Assembly (NCBI GenBank): GCA_034440575.1
Contig: JAOTOL010001508.1
Span: 62,001-126,000 of the forward strand
Origin: Imbricaverruca yamaguchii
Lineage: Eukaryota; Arthropoda; Thecostraca; Neoverrucidae
Direction of reading: 5' to 3'
Length of the DNA: 64,000 nucleotides
Numbering within the stretch: position 1 is the first letter of the stretch; every line of letters begins with the position of its first letter. The position numbers and the translations under genes are program-made. The notes beneath the pieces were generated by a model. The model was not told the origin of the DNA, ran no database searches, and saw nothing but the letters and a program-made list of their open reading frames with translations. Below are positions 34,001 through 44,878 of this stretch, one piece after another.

Positions 34001-37000
34001 GCTTGCAAATTAGGACTGTCACCAGAGTACCTGACTGATTCTGATGCAAGCATAAGTTGCATGAATGTAACGCCATTATCTAATTGGTGGCCATCGCTCA
34101 ATTTTTCTTAACTATTGCATTTGCCCCGTAAAGAAGGCGAATTGGGGATGGTGGAATATTGCACAAATCCACGAATTAAGCTCGATGGGTAGATTTCGAG
34201 TGTCAGCGGCCAGATTCCACACGCCTGAAGTGGTCATCTGAGCGACAGATGGAAGCGACCTCTATGAAATGCTCTTCATGCAAAAGATTATCAATGCTTT
34301 TTTCTCTATCCACGCGTGAAATTCGTTCCTTGCTTGATAGGTCTGGCATTCGCCCTGGACGCTTTGAGTTACCTGAGTGGGCGATTTTTACTGCACCACC
34401 ACCATACGTTTTGTTGCATCACTATATTGGAACCGTATAACATGATGGGCTTCAAAGTTCAGTAGCTATCACGGATGGGGTAGGGAGACTGCGTGATCAG
34501 TTTAAATACACAGAGTGTGATATCCCCGCGGTCACAAGTATAACGTGTTATTTATTGCATGACTGTTAGTTATTGGCTCACAATATTTGGAGAGATAAAG
34601 GCAAGGTGGAAAAGTAGGCTGTTCCTGGATTTCTGACATCCGGAACATTATCCCCCAGAGAAGCATGTTCATTTGATAATTTGGATGCTGAATGGTGATG
34701 TTTGGCAAAGAACTTCTCGGTACCCAAATTTTATTACAAAATGCAATAAGTTTTATTAGAAACCCAAGTTTTATTAGAAAGTACAATATGAGATGTTGAT
34801 GTCACAGACTTGAAGAAATTACCCTCTCCGTTTATATATATACCACTGCTGTCATATTGTAACCATCATCTCCACGTTCGCAATTGCAAAGTACAATCCC
34901 AACCCTGGATGAAGGTTTCCAAGGTCGATTGACACTGATTGGGTCCAGGAAAAAGCAAAACCTATGGCAACATTTATGGTATTACAAAGTAATCTTGAAC
35001 GTATGGGAACAAGACGGTAGCAAACGATGTTTTTTCCGACGGGCGCGTTACCGGCTGGTGACGGTGGCGTTGTCTGGAGCTGACCGGCCAGTGTGACCCG
35101 GTGTTGGTCTGTGTCTCGCGCTGCAGGCGTACGGAGCCGACGGCGACCGGCAGCTGGCCGTGCCCGGCCACCAGCTGGCCAACGTGGTGTCTGCGCGACA
35201 GCTGGTCGACTGGTACAACGGCACGCCCGACTGCCGCCAGCCGGCCGACCTCACCGCCTCCACGGTGGCCGTCGTCGGCATGGGCAACGTTGCGCTGGAC
35301 GTGGTGCGCCTGCTGACCGCGCCGCCACACTCGCTCCGGGTCAGTGCGGACCCGTCGGCCGCGCCCACCACGGCCGCCCACCCCAGACACGTGCAGAGCC
35401 GCCCGCCAACATCACACTGTGTCCGGATACCTACCCGATCTTCAGGTGGTGGGAAATTGCCAGATATGTTTGATACTGTGTTAATTGGACTTTCCTATGA
35501 GATAGCAGTGTTTATACGTAGCTATCGCAACTAAGCGCGGTGTTACTCGATGGACCCTGCATGATCAGGGCAGTCGATGCTTCCCAAAGTCCAATTAACC
35601 TACCAACCAACCAACCAACCAGTGTTAATCTGCCTACAATATCACCTATCATATCGTAAAGTATGTGAACCTCATGTATGCCCTTTGCGTACATCGTAAT
35701 TCGTTCCTCGTGGAAACACACAAATGCAGTGCATGATTCCGGCATATTGCGAATATAACAACTGGTGATGTTTGGACCATATACAGACAAATGCGGCAGA
35801 GTTGAGCCCAGTCTGTCGCAGGGAACGGACATCACCGAGTCGGCCCTGTCGGCGTTGGCCCAGTCGCGAATCAGGCACGTGACTGTGGTGGGTCGACGCG
35901 GACCCCTGCAGGCGGCCTTCACCATCAAGGAGCTGCGGGAGCAGATTCAGCTGGAGGGAGTCTCACCCGTCTGGGACACGTATCCGTACCACCAGCTGGA
36001 ATCCCAACTGTCCGGTAAGTGATCGTATATCTGAGACACGGCAGACTTGCCTATAGGATGAAGGTGGCGTGGTATATAGCGCGATATACTCGACCATCCT
36101 CTTCACCAGGTCGCGCTCCTCGGACGCCATTTTCAGGATGTAGACTCTACATCCTGAAAATGGCACTCCTTGAAGTCGACGAGGCAACATGCCAGCAGCA
36201 GCTCCTCGGCTCGACTTGCTGCTGTGGAAAGAGATGCAGGCGTACGCGCTTCATGCCCCTGCTGTGGCTGAGGCGACTCGGCAGAGTCCAACGAGGCATG
36301 TGTGGTACCTGACACAGGAGAACGTCATGCTCGCCCTCTTCGACAGTGAAGTCCCGGTAGAGGAGAAGGTCGCAATGGTGCAAGCTCTCCTGGACCACAC
36401 ACGACCGATGGAGCATCCCCCGGGAAGCCGACCTTCCCGAAGACATCCCTCCTGGACGCATCACATAATCTAGCACCATTCGTGGGGCCAAGATCTTGGC
36501 TGATGTTCAGCCTGCTGAACAACAGTGGGGCTTGGTTGAAAAACCATCCCAGCCAGTGGGAAAATGACGATGAGTATGATCGAATGGAGAATGAATTGCA
36601 GCAGTTGTCAGTCGTGAATGACGCAACCGAACGTGGTATTAAGGACATTACCGATTACGCAGACATGGCTAGAGACGACAGAGTTAGAAGTCGTGTGATC
36701 GCAGTGGCGAGTTCACACCGGGCTGCGGTCCCGTCAATGCGGAAAAGTGAGCTGGCTGTGCATCGTGCATGCTGACGGCATGAGACTACGACTGAGTAGA
36801 CAGTGCAACGTGGCTAGCACAGATAAAGCGCAGATGAGAAACGGATTGCTTTGCATTGTACATTATCGCGTTAAACGTTCATCTACTTCACTGTCATTGT
36901 GCACTCTCATTCTCACAGTTCGACCTGTATCTAATATAGTGATGCTGATTAGCATACTGATGTTGATGTGCCACTGTGAGTTGCCAATGTTCAAATATAT

Positions 37001-40000
37001 GTCAATAGGTATATGTTAATAGGTCAAAATAATGGACTGAACTGAAAATAGTATGTTGCTGTCTCGAAACAACCCTTCTATCATTTCTAAATGCATTTCT
37101 GCGCAATGGGCGCTAAATGTCCTTGTTTAACATATTAATGTATATACATTATACATTAACATAACATGTTAATGTATATGTTAATCAATCAATCATTTCT
37201 GCACAGACCAAGTCACGGCGATCACTGCAATGCCTTACTCCGATAACCACTCGTTATTTCCAGTTGTGTTGGATCTGAAATGACCGCATAGAACAGAACA
37301 ATAAATATTGTGATTCGAACATTTTGTCTGAATTAAAGTTTGTTCTACTCAATGAATGCTTTTAAATAAGCCCAGTCCCAGGTCTGTGCGATGAAATTGA
37401 TTTTCCACCCCATTGGGGTGGGGTCACTGACCTTTGGGGGGCTGGGGGACCAAAACTTAAAGGAGGGGGACCAAACTTGGTCAGCTTAGTCTGTGTAAAA
37501 GAGCACCCCGTGTTGGTTGGACAGCTTGCACGACCAAACGTTTTTTTTGGGGGGACACCCTAATGAGCACGTGTCTGGGACACGTATCCGTACCACTAAC
37601 TGGAGTTCCTGTCGCCCGGCCAGTGATCATGTGTCCTGGACACAACCCACCCCCGGCTGGGATCCCAACTGTCCGGTCAGTGACCATATATGTGAGGCAC
37701 CTACCACTAACTGAAGTTCATGCCGCCCGGTCAGTAAGCATGTGTCTGGGACACAACTCACCACCGACCGGAATCCCAACTGTCCGATCGGTGATCGTAT
37801 ATCTGAGACACGTACCAGTACCACCAACTGGAATCCTTGCCACCCGGTCAGTGATCATGTGCTTAGGACACGTACCCGTACCACTAGCGGAAGTCTGCTG
37901 TCCGTCAATGTGTGTGATTGACGACTGGGTAAGGGTGGGGTGCACGCAGTGTTGCACTCGCCAGTATCAGCCACGGGAGTGGCCGGCATCTGGGAGTCGT
38001 GGCTATTGTGATGTGGCAGCAGTGTTGTCCATCCACCATCCATGACGGTCGTGCTGTCGAAATTAGCGAAATCAATATTTCTTAAAGTTGTCTTGACACA
38101 AAGTGAATTTAGCATGGGATTCAGGGGGAGTATTAAAACCGTCCACGGTTAGTATTTACCCAGAACCTGTTGAGTAGCCAACGCATGTTAACACGCACCC
38201 TGGAGGGGGGGGGGGCGAAATCCGCCCACCACTCCGGTTTGACGTACATAAGTTCAGATTGTACCTGTCGATATACGCCATTGTTTGTGTACCTGCTCAG
38301 AAATGACCGGCGCGTTGTTTAAAGCAAGCAAAACGGAAATCGGTCGAAAATGTTAGATTAAGGGGCCGCTAAAGTAAACAAATTTCCTAGCGCATGACCA
38401 CAAAAATCGGCGCTGATGCGCTTCCCGTAAATTGGCAAAATGGAACTGTTCTTAGCAACACTAGCGACTTGTTTCATGTATGCTGTTATGCTATATAGTT
38501 TCAAAGTCATGTTTGGTCATCAAGGTCGAGTCCGGTCAAGTTCATGACAGGTTAATGGAACAAAACTTGGTCAACTGGAATGTTGTAATACATGCAAATG
38601 ACTGTCATGCGACTGATGTCACTTTGCATGCTACTCCCTGCAAATCATGAAAACTATTGTTTGTCATTGTGTGCCTAAGCCTTTTCATACTTTATTAATG
38701 TACTTCACTCCTTTCTTTGCGAACCCGATTGCGCCGAGCCGCCCAACGGAGCAGTCGGGCGGGCGGCCCGGTTCCGGTAACTGGAGCAGGCAATGACCTG
38801 ACAAGGTGCTGCTATATACATGACCCGAGGTCAAATGTCGGGTCTAGCATCTGTATTGCATCATTAGTAATGTTCAAAACATCACTGATGTTCACTTTGG
38901 AGCATTTAAACAAAATCACAGCGATCCATAACAATAACAAGCGAAGCGACGCAAAACCAGAACATTTTGATATTTTGACCTCATTTGACCATGAAGATAT
39001 TGACCTAGGATGATGAAATTTGCACAAAATAGAGTTCACTACCGTACCCAGCTACGCTGCGAATTTCGTTGCTCCAGTTTTAATAGGAGCCGAGATCTTA
39101 GAGGGGGAGGCGGAATCCGACCCCCTCTCAAGTGCGCGTAATTTCCAGAGGCCTTCCAGGGCGCGTGTTAATCGGCCTTGTTGATGTGCATTTCCGAATG
39201 CTCGCGTGGTAGTATATCGATAGACGAGGTTGGCATACAGGTTGTACGCAATTGTCATCGGTATTGCCGGAAGCCCGAGCGATGGCAGGTCATCATATCC
39301 AAAGCATCTATTATCTGCTACAGCTAGGGGTACATGTTTTAGTAGCGATGTTATGCAATAATTGGCTGTAGACGCTGTTTAAAGTATTATATACTCCGTT
39401 TGCGGTATTATAGGCGTCGTTTACGGTATGTTGGTGCTGATTGCAGACCTGCCTCGCGCCCGCCGTCGGCTCACAGAGCTGATGGTGAAATCGGCTCGCA
39501 ACCCGCGTCTCACCGAGAAGCGAACGTGGAGCCTCAAGTTCCTCCGCACTCCGCTGGAGGTGCTCGGCTCGCACTCTGTGGAATCGCTGCGCGTGGGCGT
39601 CAATGCACTGGACGGTGGCCGCGTGGTGGACACCGGAGAGACTGAGCTGATCCCCTGCCAGCTGCTCGTCACCAGCATAGGGTTGGTTGGCGCCGTCCTT
39701 AGTGTGCGGTAGGAAACTTCCGATCATGTAGTGTAGTGCATCGTGGGAATCGTCGGCTGCCGACGTTCCGTAGTGGGACGTATGACTTGTCCATGGTTTG
39801 CACCCATAATTGCGGCCTTCCGTTGGTCTCCATCTGATCTCGAGTTCGCTACCTGACACTCGCTGCGTCCACTGTCTGACTTTTGCACTGGGTGCACCTC
39901 CCTTTGTGCCACATCTCGACATCGTGTTGTGTAGTTTGTGTCTGTATCCGACATCACGGTAGTCATCCCTGCCGTGTCCACCTGCCACTCCTCCCTTTGT

Positions 40001-43000
40001 GCCACATCCCGACCTCAGGCTATTTAGTGTGTGCCTGTATCCGGCATCACGGTCGCCCGTCTGGGGCCGTCTACCTGGGATGGAGGCACGTCGCTGACCT
40101 GCCACGTCTGTTCTGGGCAGGTACAGGGGCCGCACAATCGACCCAGACCTGCCGTTCGACTCAGCGCGAGGTGTGATTCCCAACACGGGCGGACGCGTCC
40201 ACGGGCTGGTCGGTGGGTGACGCCGCCGGCGGCTGGCAGTGCTAAACTATTCGTTAAATAGGGTGGAATATACCACTTTCTGAACACTGAATCGACATCC
40301 CTCCCAAAGAAGTATCAACCTCGTGCTTCTTGGTGCGTGCTTGGTGCGTCTTCATGCCTCGTTTCGAAGAGTATCCCGGTGATAAATATGATTATGTTCA
40401 TCATATCGGATCCGGGATCGTGATAATGAACATCCCTTAGTACAATTTTAAGCAAGAGCAATTTTAAACCTATGATGTGCTATGTTATGCAATACTAGTT
40501 TATAGCATATGCATTTGTATCGCTATAGTTGATGTCGGTATCCATAAATTAGGTGCATACCTCTCAAATCAAGGAAAATTAATAGTTATATATATATGCA
40601 ATTGTCTCAGAACTGGTTTTTAAGGACCGAACTATTTTAAACGGTAATATTTCCATGGCGATCTCGATATCCAGCTGTACTCGTTTCGACATCTCACACC
40701 TCACGATAGATCATTATTTTGATACTGGCGTCTGGCGATCTGTGTGACGGCATGAATACGAGTCAGACGTTCTGTAGCCTCTGCTGGTACCTGTGGCTTT
40801 GTCGCTTTGCCTACTGTAGGGGTGTTGAGCTGGTTCTGCTTTGATGCGTACCTGGCTGGCTGGGCTAGTTAACCGCAGTGGTAATGGTCACTAGACGTTT
40901 TCGTCTGGTGTTTCCTAATTGATACGAAGTACAAATGAAAGCGCAAAGAACAAGCCCCCCGTGCTGATGTTTGGCTCTTGTCCAAGGAACATCCAGCCGA
41001 CCATCTTAGGTGTATATATGTGTGTGTGTGTGTGGAGGGGGGGGGGGGCAACAAAGTGGTTTAGCCGAGCAAAAAGTGTGCTCAAGTCTGAAAAACACCG
41101 CGTATCTGAAAGATACGAGACTAATGGAAACACGACAGCATTATTGCCTGGATCCAGTCACAGTTCATACCACACATGACTGCATTTTCCACTCAGATGC
41201 AACCGTTTTGCTGATGGCCCCATTGACACACCGCATCCATTCATCGACCCTCCCCCGACCCTTGCGTAAAATGTTGCAGCGATGGTGGTTGCAAGACCGT
41301 GCTGCGGAATGCCGGTATCGAGTGCATGAAACGTATTAAATGATACCTTTTTCGTCCCGTGAAACGTGTGTGGACGAGTAGCCTAGGAGTAAGTTGCTCG
41401 TCTCACAATCGAAAGGTTGTGGGTTCGAGTCTCACCTGTCGCTACTCTTCGCCCGCGGCCAATCAGCGTTAGAGATTGGCGACGCTACATGGCTCAACGG
41501 TCGACGTGTCGTAAAACCAACAACCACCACGTCCAACAACAAACGTGCGTGTGTGTTTAGTTAGCTTGCTTGTTTAATAACTGGAGCGAGCTACACATAT
41601 GCACACTGGGATGAACGTGCACGTCTTTCTCGTTTTTATTTTGAAATCGTCATTGAATTCTTTGAGCGTTGTTTTTTCCCTGACGATCTTGGGAACACCA
41701 TGCTCCAAGCTAGGAGTTTTGTGTCAATGAGAAATTGCTTCATTCATATGTGACTGTGCAATTTCATTCTAATTATAAATATAGTAACAGACGCCGAAGT
41801 TTCGAATGCCTGAACGTACTGATGTTTATAAAAAAAAATGATGCCAAGTTCCAAATTAATGGTGTGAACCACAACGAGTCATTTTGATCCTCACAAGAAA
41901 ACACAAGAAATTTTTTTCTTCCAAACAGACAGTCGGTAGACAGCTAAAGCATAAACATGTCCTCGTATCCAGAGGTTCCCCACTTCAGGTATGGGCGCAA
42001 AATGACAAATGCAATCGACGTGCCCTAAAACACAAATCCACCACCACCACCTATTTCAGGTGCCTTGTTTCTTTGTCTCTTGTTTGTTGTGTTTTTACTC
42101 TGATAACATCAGGATGTTTTTAATGTGAACCGAATAATCTATACCGGCCTAGGCAGATGGACGTCTTCTGAAAAGTATACGTAAGGTGCGCAATCGACTG
42201 TGATTTGGGGTTCATGTCTTGCAAAGTTCTCATTGTGAAACTGACACAACTTACACCATAGTTATCTTCTGGCTAAAAACCTGCGTGGTTAATTTTAACC
42301 GGTTGTTACCAATCCTATTCAAGGTGTTATGTGGTAGGCAGGATCTTCCTTATCGTTGTACAGTTTTATTCATAACCGTACAAGATAGCCTGGGTCTGTT
42401 TCATGTTTGTGCATGATGCTCCGAATGTTCCTCATTCGTGTGCTACCCTGTATCTACCTGAAGAGTCTGGGACGGGCTAGATCTGCCTCAGGATTGTATA
42501 TGCTGCTCTGTGTCTTGCACAGGGGTGTATGCGACGGGCTGGATCGGCACAGGTCCGGCTGGCGTCATCGTCAACACCATGACGAACAGCTTTTCCGTGG
42601 GGAAGCGCGTGGCTGACGACCTGGCGGCAGGTGCGGCCGGCAGTCCCGACCAGCATCCGGACCAACTAGTGCACACCATCAGGCAGAGGGGTGAGAACTG
42701 ACTCAGACAGGCACGCGGTGCGATGTACACCACCTGTAACGGCGATGGCTGCTACAAGCCGTCAGGAATGGGTGGTGGGGAGGGTCGGCAGACCATCACA
42801 TGTGCGGATGTTCAGATGTACGGTTGCATACCAACAATGGGGAAGACGGTTGATATGGGCTATGCAGTACTATGGAGAGGACTGGTATGCAAATTCACTA
42901 AGCAAGTTTATCTCAGGGACGCAGTTTGGCAATATGTACGTTTTTTCCAGTACGCAAATCCATCGGCTCTCGTTCACTATTGACAGGTCGGCAGCTTATT

Positions 43001-44878
43001 GCCAGCATGTCGCCCATTGACAGGTTAGTCGAGGGCATGTGTATACCTGTCCCTGGCTAGGTCCTATCGTCCTGTCTAGTAGACGGCCGCAATTGGTTTA
43101 TGCGGTACTACGATTGTGTGTACAGACAGACAATGGCGGAGCCTCATATGCGTGGCCCGACCTAGAGCACGGTAATGACGCGCCCCTGTGGTTCCGTGAA
43201 TGAGCAAGCATTCACTAAGTTACGACCAATAATGGCTATAACTGATCAGCTCACCGTGGTCGTTATGATACAATAAATCTCAGTTATGTGGGCACAGTTG
43301 TGTGCTTTGAAGGCTTTCTAGCTCCTGTTTTTGTTGTTTTCCTTATATTTAGTCCCATTTGCATCTTCTTCACTACATCGCTCATATCATCTAGGATCCT
43401 TCCGTAATGCCGGGCCTACTACGTAATATAGCGATTATGTTGCACGTCCCTCGGACTCCTAGAATATACAGAGCACGTTTTGAAGGTATCGTCCTTCAAT
43501 AGTGAAAGGTTAAGAATAGCCAACACATGTTCTTCGGGTTGTGCGCTATTTTTGCTGTGAGGAAAGAAACGTTTCAAAATTGTGGGATTGTAACAAGTTT
43601 AAAAGTTATTTACGTCCAGTGTTTATTCGACTTCTTTTTATTATAGCCAAACATACACAAGGAGCAGTGGACGATGAGGATTTGCACTGCAGGATTTGTA
43701 ACGATACATTGGAATCATTTGTGATGACCTAGAAAATACTATCTTTATTTTTTCAAAGGAGGGTGGAACATATATTTTCCATTCATAGCTGGCGTGCCTC
43801 ACGTCGGCCTGGAAGGCTAGACTCAGACGTAATTTGCACACACGGTTACAGTGACGTACAACCCAGTCAAGTTAGATTTGAAAACCTAGGTGTGGTCGTC
43901 GTTGCTGAGAAATATGCGGAAGTTGGCTCATCGAGTTGTTCTCGCGTGGCCCGTTTTACCTTAGGGGAAGTGGGCGTACACGATGCAAGGTTTCGGCGCT
44001 ATTGAAATTACGGTTAATTTTGAGCATAGAGGTGAGACAGAAGACTTGGCCATGCGATTGGTGCTTGCAAAGCACAAATGGGCTGAAGCAGGTGTCACAC
44101 AATTTGTCCAATTCTTCCTTTGCCTAGCAGGCAACTATTGACATGATTATGAGGGTGACAAAACTTTCTCCAGACTACTACTTCGCCCGTGATATCAATT
44201 GAAATTGTAGTTTCAATATTGGTAAATAATCTGTGAGGATATCGGTGGAAACGTTTATCACTTATCAGCCTGTCAGCAAATGGGGGAGCAACGAAACTCA
44301 ATCATTTGACTCTAGCACTTCAAAATTGTAGTCATCATGTGTATTCTCCGAATCATGACCAGAAACTGAAATAGCGGGCGAAATGTCTTACCTCTGCCAC
44401 AAATATCCGGCCTCAGTTTCTGGTCCCGTCTCTACACCCTTCAGCTGTAAGCTATTTTTTTGTCAGGTATTCCCTGCAAAAGCGTTTTTTTCCGTGGTGT
44501 AGGATATTTTAATTCCTACCCCGAGATCATATTATCGTAGGGAGTCTTGGCAAACAGCAATATGGCTGTGTCTCAAGGTTGGAGCGGAGATGATTACGGC
44601 TATGGAAGGTATTAGTTATGAGGAAGACGCCAGAGGACTGTTGCCACCCGTCCTCGAGGTGTGGCCACCGCGGGACCCGGCCACCAGACTCGGTGCATGT
44701 GGTGGCGAGGTGGTGACAGGTCTGCTGACCGGTGTCGTGTGTCGCAGGCGCGCGGCCCGTCGGGTTCGACGACTGGCTGCGACTGGACGCCGTCGAGGCG
44801 GAGCGCGGCCGCCGCGTCAGCAAGCCGAGGGAGAAAGTCGTCTCCACCGAAGAGATGCGTAGGATCATTTGGGCCTAG
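30845..44878 (+). CDS. FDXR: NADPH:adrenodoxin (ferredoxin) oxidoreductase, mitochondrial; 8 coding exons
   Basis: A flavoenzyme of the mitochondrial matrix and inner membrane that passes electrons from NADPH through FAD to ferredoxin, serving mitochondrial P450s (steroid or ecdysteroid synthesis) and Fe-S cluster assembly. Joining 30845-31039, 33179-33397, 35127-35339, 35822-36014, 39447-39681, 40121-40212, 42523-42690 and 44748-44878 gives 1446 bases: 481 residues plus stop, close to the human protein (about 490). All introns are GT-AG and phases agree. Visible motifs: an Arg/Ser-rich presequence (1-45), FAD-binding GAGPAG (51-56), [16 protein letters not shown] (80-95), NADPH-binding GMGNVALD (189-196), [14 protein letters not shown] (from 233), [11 protein letters not shown] (about 388-398). 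I chose the ATG at 30845 over 30761 because the shorter form gives a normal presequence. Two introns carry minisatellites made from splice junctions. Confidence 0.95.
31040..33178 (+). other. FDXR intron 1
   Basis: A 2.1-kb intron from gtaaat to tttcag. Its last 1275 bases are the 45-bp minisatellite. The first about 860 bases show no gene. Confidence 0.9.
31904..33178 (+). repeat. 45-bp minisatellite of splice acceptor plus exon start, 28 copies
   Basis: Twenty-eight head-to-tail units of 45 bases; one unit (the third) carries a 15-base internal insertion (28 x 45 + 15 = 1275). Each unit consists of 26 bases nearly identical to the first 26 bases of FDXR exon 2 (33179-33204) and 19 bases (cacatgtgacgtgtttcag) matching the intron end. 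The exon start is therefore a 29th partial copy. Every unit ends in TTTCAG or TTCCAG, and most have CTCAC 15-19 bases upstream, a branch-site-like match. Variants: GACACG in units 2, 6, 18 and 19; CCTAGCATG in 15, 16, 24 and 28. The frame of exon 2 is open across the whole array, coding [15 protein letters not shown] modules. Unit content also includes CACATGTG and TGACGTG. Confidence 0.97.
33179..33397 (+). CDS. FDXR: FDXR coding exon 2
   Basis: 73 codons, phase 0 at both ends, donor gtcagt. It starts [15 protein letters not shown], which aligns with the VDIYEK segment following the first strand-helix of known reductases, and contains [11 protein letters not shown] and [19 protein letters not shown]. 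The first nine codons are the part amplified in the upstream minisatellite, so the true acceptor cannot be told from sequence alone. The nearest one (33176-33178) gives the expected protein length. Confidence 0.93.
33398..35126 (+). other. FDXR intron 2
   Basis: 1.7 kb, gtcagt to ctgcag. No inner gene or recognised repeat. Confidence 0.88.
35127..35339 (+). CDS. FDXR: FDXR coding exon 3 (NADPH-binding site)
   Basis: 71 codons, phase 0, donor gtcagt. Begins [14 protein letters not shown], matching the YGAEDHR...IPG segment of known family members. Carries [19 protein letters not shown], the second Rossmann motif, which binds NADPH. Very GC-rich. Confidence 0.95.
35822..36014 (+). CDS. FDXR: FDXR coding exon 4
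   Basis: 64 codons plus one base (phase 1), acceptor tcgcag, donor gtaagt, the best donor in the gene. Carries [12 protein letters not shown] and [19 protein letters not shown], whose arginines contact the NADP phosphate in known structures. The last about 46 bases plus the donor are the parent sequence of the minisatellite at 37573-37912. Confidence 0.95.
36189..36771 (+). pseudogene. Conserved transposon-associated frame in FDXR intron 4
   Basis: Two + frames join across a single one-base shift in a C/G run near 36420. The first reads [20 protein letters not shown] and [16 protein letters not shown]; the second reads [39 protein letters not shown] and ends [10 protein letters not shown]. 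The VVND-x-AERG-x-K pattern recurs in a large uncharacterised invertebrate family that spreads like a mobile element; I cannot name it. With the shift and no visible start, it is probably a dead copy. It sits between the exon 4 donor and its minisatellite. Confidence 0.55.
36772..37572. other. FDXR intron 4, no gene seen
   Basis: AT-rich with short repeats of acattaacatgttaatgtatat type near 37120-37190. A GC hairpin (ccaccccattggggtgggg) lies near 37406. Confidence 0.5.
37573..37912 (+). repeat. Minisatellite of exon 4 end plus splice donor, about 6 copies
   Basis: Six diverged units of 52-60 bases start near 37573, 37633, 37692, 37743, 37803 and 37861. Each corresponds to FDXR 35971-36031: the last about 46 bases of exon 4 (gtctgggacacgtatcc ... 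gaatcccaactgtccg) and the donor side gtaagtgatcgtatat. The units carry gtcagtgatca-type donors; three of the six (second, third, fifth) keep GTCAGT. The real junction at 36015 is itself followed by the start of another unit (ctgagacacg), which suggests that the array once began there and was split by the insertion of about 1.5 kb that now lies between. Confidence 0.85.
37913..39446 (+). other. FDXR intron 4, distal part
   Basis: Contains a 52-base sequence (38392-38443) shared with 50580-50631. It also contains two inverted relatives of one repeat: 38188-38204 (TTAACACGCACCCTGGA) and 39155-39171 (its reverse complement with one change), each next to a G-run and an ATCCGCC or ATTCCGCC segment. 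No inner gene. Confidence 0.6.
38392..38443. repeat. 52-bp sequence shared with the recombinase pseudogene locus
   Basis: Starts gcatgaccacaaaaatcggc and ends attggcaaaatgg. It is repeated at 50580-50631 with a single a/t difference, 12 kb away and in the same orientation. Confidence 0.9.
39447..39681 (+). CDS. FDXR: FDXR coding exon 5
   Basis: Starts with two bases completing an Asp codon from exon 4 and ends with two bases of Gly. Acceptor ttgcag; donor gttggt, weak at position +3 but required by frame. Reads [30 protein letters not shown] and [12 protein letters not shown], matching the PRPRKRLTELL and LSSIGY segments of the family. Confidence 0.93.
40121..40212 (+). CDS. FDXR: FDXR coding exon 6
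   Basis: Completes the Gly codon and reads [20 protein letters not shown] and [10 protein letters not shown], corresponding to the YKSRPVDPSVPFD and VIPN...GRV segments of the family. Acceptor gggcag; donor gtgggt in phase 1. A dispersed repeat starts 30 bases after the donor. Confidence 0.93.
40243..40730. repeat. Dispersed repeat, copy 2 of 2
   Basis: Ends match 28815-29275 (accactttctgaacac left; actcgtttcgacatctcac right) in the same orientation. The interiors differ substantially. It lies in FDXR intron 6. Confidence 0.5.
41012..41049. repeat. (TG)n followed by a G run
   Basis: A short tgtgtg tract and about 12 consecutive guanines in FDXR intron 6. Confidence 0.85.
41371..41525 (+). 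mobile_element. tRNA-derived SINE, family B, complete
   Basis: The head begins GGACGAGTAGCCTAGGAGTA; the B box region is GGGTTCGAGTCTC; the body contains GCCAATCAGCGTTAGAGATT and GCGACGCTACATGGCTC; the 3' end is GTCGTAAAACCAACAACC. It is inserted in FDXR intron 6 in the sense direction. No clear target-site duplication was found. Confidence 0.8.
42523..42690 (+). CDS. FDXR: FDXR coding exon 7
   Basis: Two bases complete Gly, then [36 protein letters not shown] and LVHTIRQR. Corresponds to the conserved GW-x4-GPxGVI segment near the FAD site and the following helix. Acceptor gcacag, donor gtgaga in phase 1. Confidence 0.95.
42691..44747 (+). other. FDXR intron 7
   Basis: 2.06 kb from gtgaga to tcgcag. 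No inner gene or recognisable mobile element seen. Confidence 0.8.
44748..44878 (+). CDS. FDXR: FDXR coding exon 8 (C-terminus)
   Basis: Starts with two bases completing Gly, reads [39 protein letters not shown] and the TAG stop at 44876-44878. It matches the family C-terminus (RPVSF-x-DW...KPREK). No AATAAA signal is obvious in the next several hundred bases. Confidence 0.94.

Noticed and set aside
35048..35390. Minus and alternate + frames over FDXR exon 3
   Set aside because: GC-rich shadows; only the frame with GMGNVALD matches the reductase family.
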